57,280 nt of DNA. It comes from Mesonia profundi (GTDB taxonomy: Bacteria; Bacteroidota; Bacteroidia; Flavobacteriales; Flavobacteriaceae). The stretch is taken from NCBI RefSeq assembly GCF_031085155.1, contig NZ_JAVHUL010000020.1, forward strand, positions 1-57,280. The letters run 5' to 3'. Shown in pieces: positions 54,092 through 57,280 of the stretch. Made by a program: the position numbers and the translations under genes. Below the pieces are notes generated by a model. The model was not told the origin of the DNA and made no database searches. It worked only from the letters and a program-made list of their open reading frames with translations. The number at the start of each line of letters is the position of its first letter. The stretch's first letter is position 1.

Positions 54092-55948
54092 TTATTTTTC
54101 TTCCAGGATATCCAATTCTACTTTTAGATTTTCAATGATGAATTCTTGTCGGTCTGAAGTATTTTTCCCCATATAAAAACTTAGCATCTCTTCTATTCCA
54201 GTTTCCTTATCTAACATCACAGGATCCAACCGAATATTTTCTCCAATAAAATATTTAAACTCATCTGGAGAAATTTCTCCTAATCCTTTAAATCGTGTTA
54301 TTTCTGGTTTTCCGGTGAGTTTTTGTATGGCTTCTCTTTTTTCGGTTTCAGAGTAACAATAGATGGTTTCTTTTTTATTCCTAACTCTAAATAAGGGAGT
54401 TTGTAGAATATATAGATGTCCTTCTTTTATCAACTCCGGAAAAAACTGCAAGAAAAAAGTAATCAACAGTAATCTAATGTGCATCCCATCTACATCGGCA
54501 TCAGTAGCAATTACAATATTGTTGTAACGAAGTTCTTCCATAGAATCTTCTATGTTTAATGCCGACTGCAACAGGTTAAATTCTTCATTTTCATACACAA
54601 TTTTCTTAGTAAGGCCGTAACTGTTTAGCGGTTTTCCCTTAAGACTGAATACTGCTTGGGTGTTCACATCTCTAGATTTGGTAATGCTTCCACTCGCAGA
54701 ATCTCCCTCTGTAATAAACAAGGTACTTTCTAGGTTGCGTTCTTTCTTTACATCTCCTAAGTGAATTCTACAATCTCTTAATTTCTTATTGTGAAGACTT
54801 GCTTTTTTAGCCCTTTCTTTGGCTAGTTTTCTAATTCCAGATAAATCTTTTCGTTCCTTTTCTGCCTGTAAGATTTTTCGCTGAATTTTTTCTGCCGTTT
54901 CCGGATTTCTATGCAGATAATTATCCAACTGACGTTTTACAAAATCTAAAATGTAGGTACGTACTGTTGGTAATTTTCCGCCCATATCTGTAGAACCCAG
55001 TTTGGTTTTGGTTTGACTCTCAAAGACCGGCTCCATCACTTTTATGCTTATCGCAGAAACAATGGATTTTCTAATATCACTAGCTTCATAGTTTTTACCA
55101 AAAAACTCTCTTACCGTTTTAACAATCGATTCTCTAAAAGCAGCGTGATGGGTTCCTCCTTGCACAGTATGTTGACCGTTAACAAAAGAATGATATTCTT
55201 CACTATACTGCGCTTTGCTATAGGTAATAGCGACCTCTATATCTTCTCCTTTTAAGTGAATAATAGGAAATAAGCGGTCTTCTTCTGGAATACTTTCTGA
55301 AAGTAAATCTTTTAACCCGTCTTCTGAATAGAATTTCTCTCCATTAAAAATAATCGTAAGTCCAGGATTGAGGTAGACGTAGTTTTTCAACATTTTTTCT
55401 ACATACTCTGATCTGTACTTATAATTTTTAAAGATCGTTTCATCAGGAACAAAAGATACTTTAGTACCTTTTCTTCTGGAAGTTTCCTCTAGAAAATTTT
55501 CATCTTTTAGCTCTCCTTGCTCAAATTCCGCGGAAGCTGATTTATTATCTCTGGTAGACTCTACTCTAAAATAACCCGAAAGCGCATTCACGGCTTTTGT
55601 ACCTACACCATTAAGCCCCACCGATTTCTTAAAGGCTTTACTGTCGTATTTACCTCCGGTATTCATCTTGGAAACTACATCTACCACTTTCCCCAATGGA
55701 ATACCTCTCCCGTAATCTCTAACGATTACTTTTTGTCCTTGTATGGAGACATCTATGGTTTTACCAGCTCCCATAACGTACTCATCTATAGAGTTGTCGA
55801 GAACCTCTTTTAACAGGATGTAAATTCCGTCATCAGCACTAGAACCGTCACCCAATTTGCCAATATACATTCCGGGACGCATTCTAATGTGTTCTTTCCA
55901 GTCTAGAGAACGTATGTTATCCTCGGTATATTTTGTTTCTTCTGTCAT
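54092..55948 (-). CDS. parE: DNA topoisomerase IV subunit B
   Basis: A 618-residue ATPase subunit. The GHKL ATP-binding parts are [28 protein letters not shown] and [14 protein letters not shown]; the TOPRIM metal motifs are EGDSASGS and [13 protein letters not shown]. It pairs with parC downstream in the operon parE - small membrane protein - parC - mscL. The EGDSASG and length separate it from gyrB, which has a longer insertion in many bacteria. It contains TTCCGCGGAA at 55526-55535. Confidence 0.95.
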   Translation of the reverse strand: MTEETKYTEDNIRSLDWKEHIRMRPGMYIGKLGDGSSADDGIYILLKEVLDNSIDEYVMGAGKTIDVSIQGQKVIVRDYGRGIPLGKVVDVVSKMNTGGKYDSKAFKKSVGLNGVGTKAVNALSGYFRVESTRDNKSASAEFEQGELKDENFLEETSRRKGTKVSFVPDETIFKNYKYRSEYVEKMLKNYVYLNPGLTIIFNGEKFYSEDGLKDLLSESIPEEDRLFPIIHLKGEDIEVAITYSKAQYSEEYHSFVNGQHTVQGGTHHAAFRESIVKTVREFFGKNYEASDIRKSIVSAISIKVMEPVFESQTKTKLGSTDMGGKLPTVRTYILDFVKRQLDNYLHRNPETAEKIQRKILQAEKERKDLSGIRKLAKERAKKASLHNKKLRDCRIHLGDVKKERNLESTLFITEGDSASGSITKSRDVNTQAVFSLKGKPLNSYGLTKKIVYENEEFNLLQSALNIEDSMEELRYNNIVIATDADVDGMHIRLLLITFFLQFFPELIKEGHLYILQTPLFRVRNKKETIYCYSETEKREAIQKLTGKPEITRFKGLGEISPDEFKYFIGENIRLDPVMLDKETGIEEMLSFYMGKNTSDRQEFIIENLKVELDILEEK

Positions 55949-56062
55949 AGATAAGGTTGATGTGTAGCTAAGATAGCACGATTTAACAAAAAATAAAACC
56001 CGTAAGAGGGATTTTAATTAACAATAAAGGAAAAGTTATGATTATAGGTGTTTGTGAATAAT

Positions 56063-57217
56063 TTATAAGAGACTTTTTTTGTTAAAAGGTTTAATTAAAA
56101 TGTCGGTCATCCCAGCATTCATAGCTCTTTCTTTAATCTCACTCAATTCTGAAGCGGTTACTGCTATCATTGGTTTTTCAGGATGTATTTTTCTTATGGC
56201 ACTTACAATTTCATATCCATTTAAATTGGGTACATTAATATCTATTAAAGCAAGATCCCAATCTTCATTACTTAAAGCTTTTAAACCTTCTTTTCCATCT
56301 TCAAAGGTACTTAAACTTAGTTCGTAAGTAGACAGAAATTTCTCTACTACCAAACGGTTAATTAGATTGTCCTCTATGTGGATTATCTTTTTGCCTTTAA
56401 ACTGATTTGTTTTCAGGGACTCTTTTTCATTTACTGCTTCATTTATAGATTCTTTACAAGTAATTTCAAAAAAGAAAACAGAGCCTTTCCCTATTTCACT
56501 TTCTAACTTTATATCGCTATTCATAAGTAAGAGCAATTTCTTAACAATAGATAGACCTATTCCTATACCTTCCATAGTATTTTTACCCGCAGAGATTTGA
56601 GAAAACTCTTCAAATATCATCTCTTGTTTATCTAGAGGAATGCCTTCGCCATTATCTATAACTTTAAACTGTAAATTAAGCTTTTGATCCACCCCTTCTA
56701 GAAAATTTACTTCTACGCTAACCCAACCCCTGCTAAACTTAATGGCATTTTCGGTTAAATTAAGTAAGACTTCATACAAAATACTGCTGTCTGCTATGAT
56801 TTGTTGAGGAAGTTTAGGATCTTTTTTTAATATGACCTCGCATCGATATTTTTTTGCTGAAAATTGAACCGCCGAAAGAAGGTTATCCATAAAATAATCT
56901 AAATTTATTACTTCTGCTTTAGTTTTTATTTTATGTCTATCCATCTTATTTAAGAAGAGAATATTATTGATTAATTCGAGCAGGTAATTTCCTGAAAACT
57001 TTAAGGAATTTAGCAGTTTTTTGTTATCGGATGAAGTGTCATTATTATCCAACAACAAAGAGGTAATGCCTATCACTCCATGCAACGGAGTTCTAATTTC
57101 GTGACTAATATTAGAAATAAAGTCAGCTTTGATTTTTGCAGCGATTTCGGCTTCTTTTTTAGCTGCTTTCAAATCCTTGTTACTCTTATTTAAAGTATTA
57201 ATTAACCCGTTGTGCAT
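56063..57217 (-). CDS. Hybrid histidine kinase - receiver protein without sensor domain
   Basis: A 384-residue cytoplasmic protein. A short coiled coil (NKDLKAAKKEAEIAAKIKAD) leads into HisKA with the phosphoacceptor His39 in FISNISHEIRTPLHGV, then an ATPase domain (NLTENAIKFS, VIDNGEGIP, GIGIGLSIVKKLL), then a receiver domain with Asp in LALIDINVPNLNG and Lys in DILIKPF. An in-frame TAA lies seven codons upstream, so no sensor domain is attached in this frame. It may be a sensor-less kinase fed by another protein, or the 3' part of a gene broken near the window edge. Confidence 0.85.
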   Translation of the reverse strand: MHNGLINTLNKSNKDLKAAKKEAEIAAKIKADFISNISHEIRTPLHGVIGITSLLLDNNDTSSDNKKLLNSLKFSGNYLLELINNILFLNKMDRHKIKTKAEVINLDYFMDNLLSAVQFSAKKYRCEVILKKDPKLPQQIIADSSILYEVLLNLTENAIKFSRGWVSVEVNFLEGVDQKLNLQFKVIDNGEGIPLDKQEMIFEEFSQISAGKNTMEGIGIGLSIVKKLLLLMNSDIKLESEIGKGSVFFFEITCKESINEAVNEKESLKTNQFKGKKIIHIEDNLINRLVVEKFLSTYELSLSTFEDGKEGLKALSNEDWDLALIDINVPNLNGYEIVSAIRKIHPEKPMIAVTASELSEIKERAMNAGMTDILIKPFNKKSLL

Positions 57218-57280
57218 TTTAAATAATACTGATTTTTATGTTATTGATGTTTCTATTAAATATAAATCTATTGATATATT

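Overview
The window is AT-rich chromosomal DNA from a member of the Bacteroidota, most probably the Flavobacteriaceae. Supporting signs are a short primary sigma factor without region 1.1, promoters of the TTG / TAnnTTTG (-33/-7) type, a GLPGLI protein beside a TonB-dependent receptor, DUF4251 and PepSY-like secreted proteins, Bacteroidota-type YebC, and separate gyrA and parE/parC loci. I see no tRNA, rRNA, CRISPR array, prophage or plasmid module. Most of the window is core housekeeping sequence. The accessory signs are an IS30-family element cut by the left edge, dispersed palindromic repeats, one frameshifted receptor gene and one Nudix gene remnant.

Layout. 1-3.4 kb: end of an IS30 element with a 22-bp-arm hairpin nearby, a small charged protein plus nitroreductase, and a DUF4251 lipoprotein / secreted protein pair. 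3.8-6.7 kb: OmpA-family lipoprotein, an untracked 42-residue membrane peptide, FKBP isomerase, primary sigma factor. 6.8-17.2 kb: aldo/keto reductase and SDR, DUF1206 protein, class A penicillin-binding protein, SdiA-regulated-domain and FUSC proteins in an overlapping pair, MscS channel, VTT protein. 17.3-20.7 kb: TonB-dependent receptor split by a one-base loss in an A5T5 run, with its GLPGLI partner upstream. 20.9-31.7 kb: helicase, UDP-glucose epimerase, thioesterase, HDIG phosphohydrolase - DUF72 - decayed Nudix operon, thiolase and NlpC/P60 peptidase, TPR protein. 31.8-43.6 kb: gyrA, clpC, hutH, NAD(P)HX repair enzyme, gcvT, a reductase lacking a normal start codon, pterin dehydratase, yebC. 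43.7-57.2 kb: PepSY-like protein, OmpR-type two-component system followed by a second SdiA-regulated paralogue, Lrp regulator, M14 carboxypeptidase divergent from an Xre regulator, a small lipoprotein, the parE - small membrane protein - parC - mscL operon, and a hybrid histidine kinase without a sensor domain.

The most interesting item is the 49.15-49.45 kb divergent region. Five copies of a 16-bp palindrome (consensus GTTTACAWTTGTAAAC) cover the -7 box of each diverging promoter, the -33-like triplet of the carboxypeptidase gene and the start codon of the Xre gene. This is a compact, probably autoregulated switch. A second genome-scale signal is the decamer TTCCGCGGAA, found five times, always inside a gene and always in the same frame (Ser-Ala-Glu). 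Several tracked open frames begin at a TTG that is actually part of a -7 promoter box; starts have been corrected for these (galE, gcvT, DUF3817, the helicase, the small lipoprotein and others).
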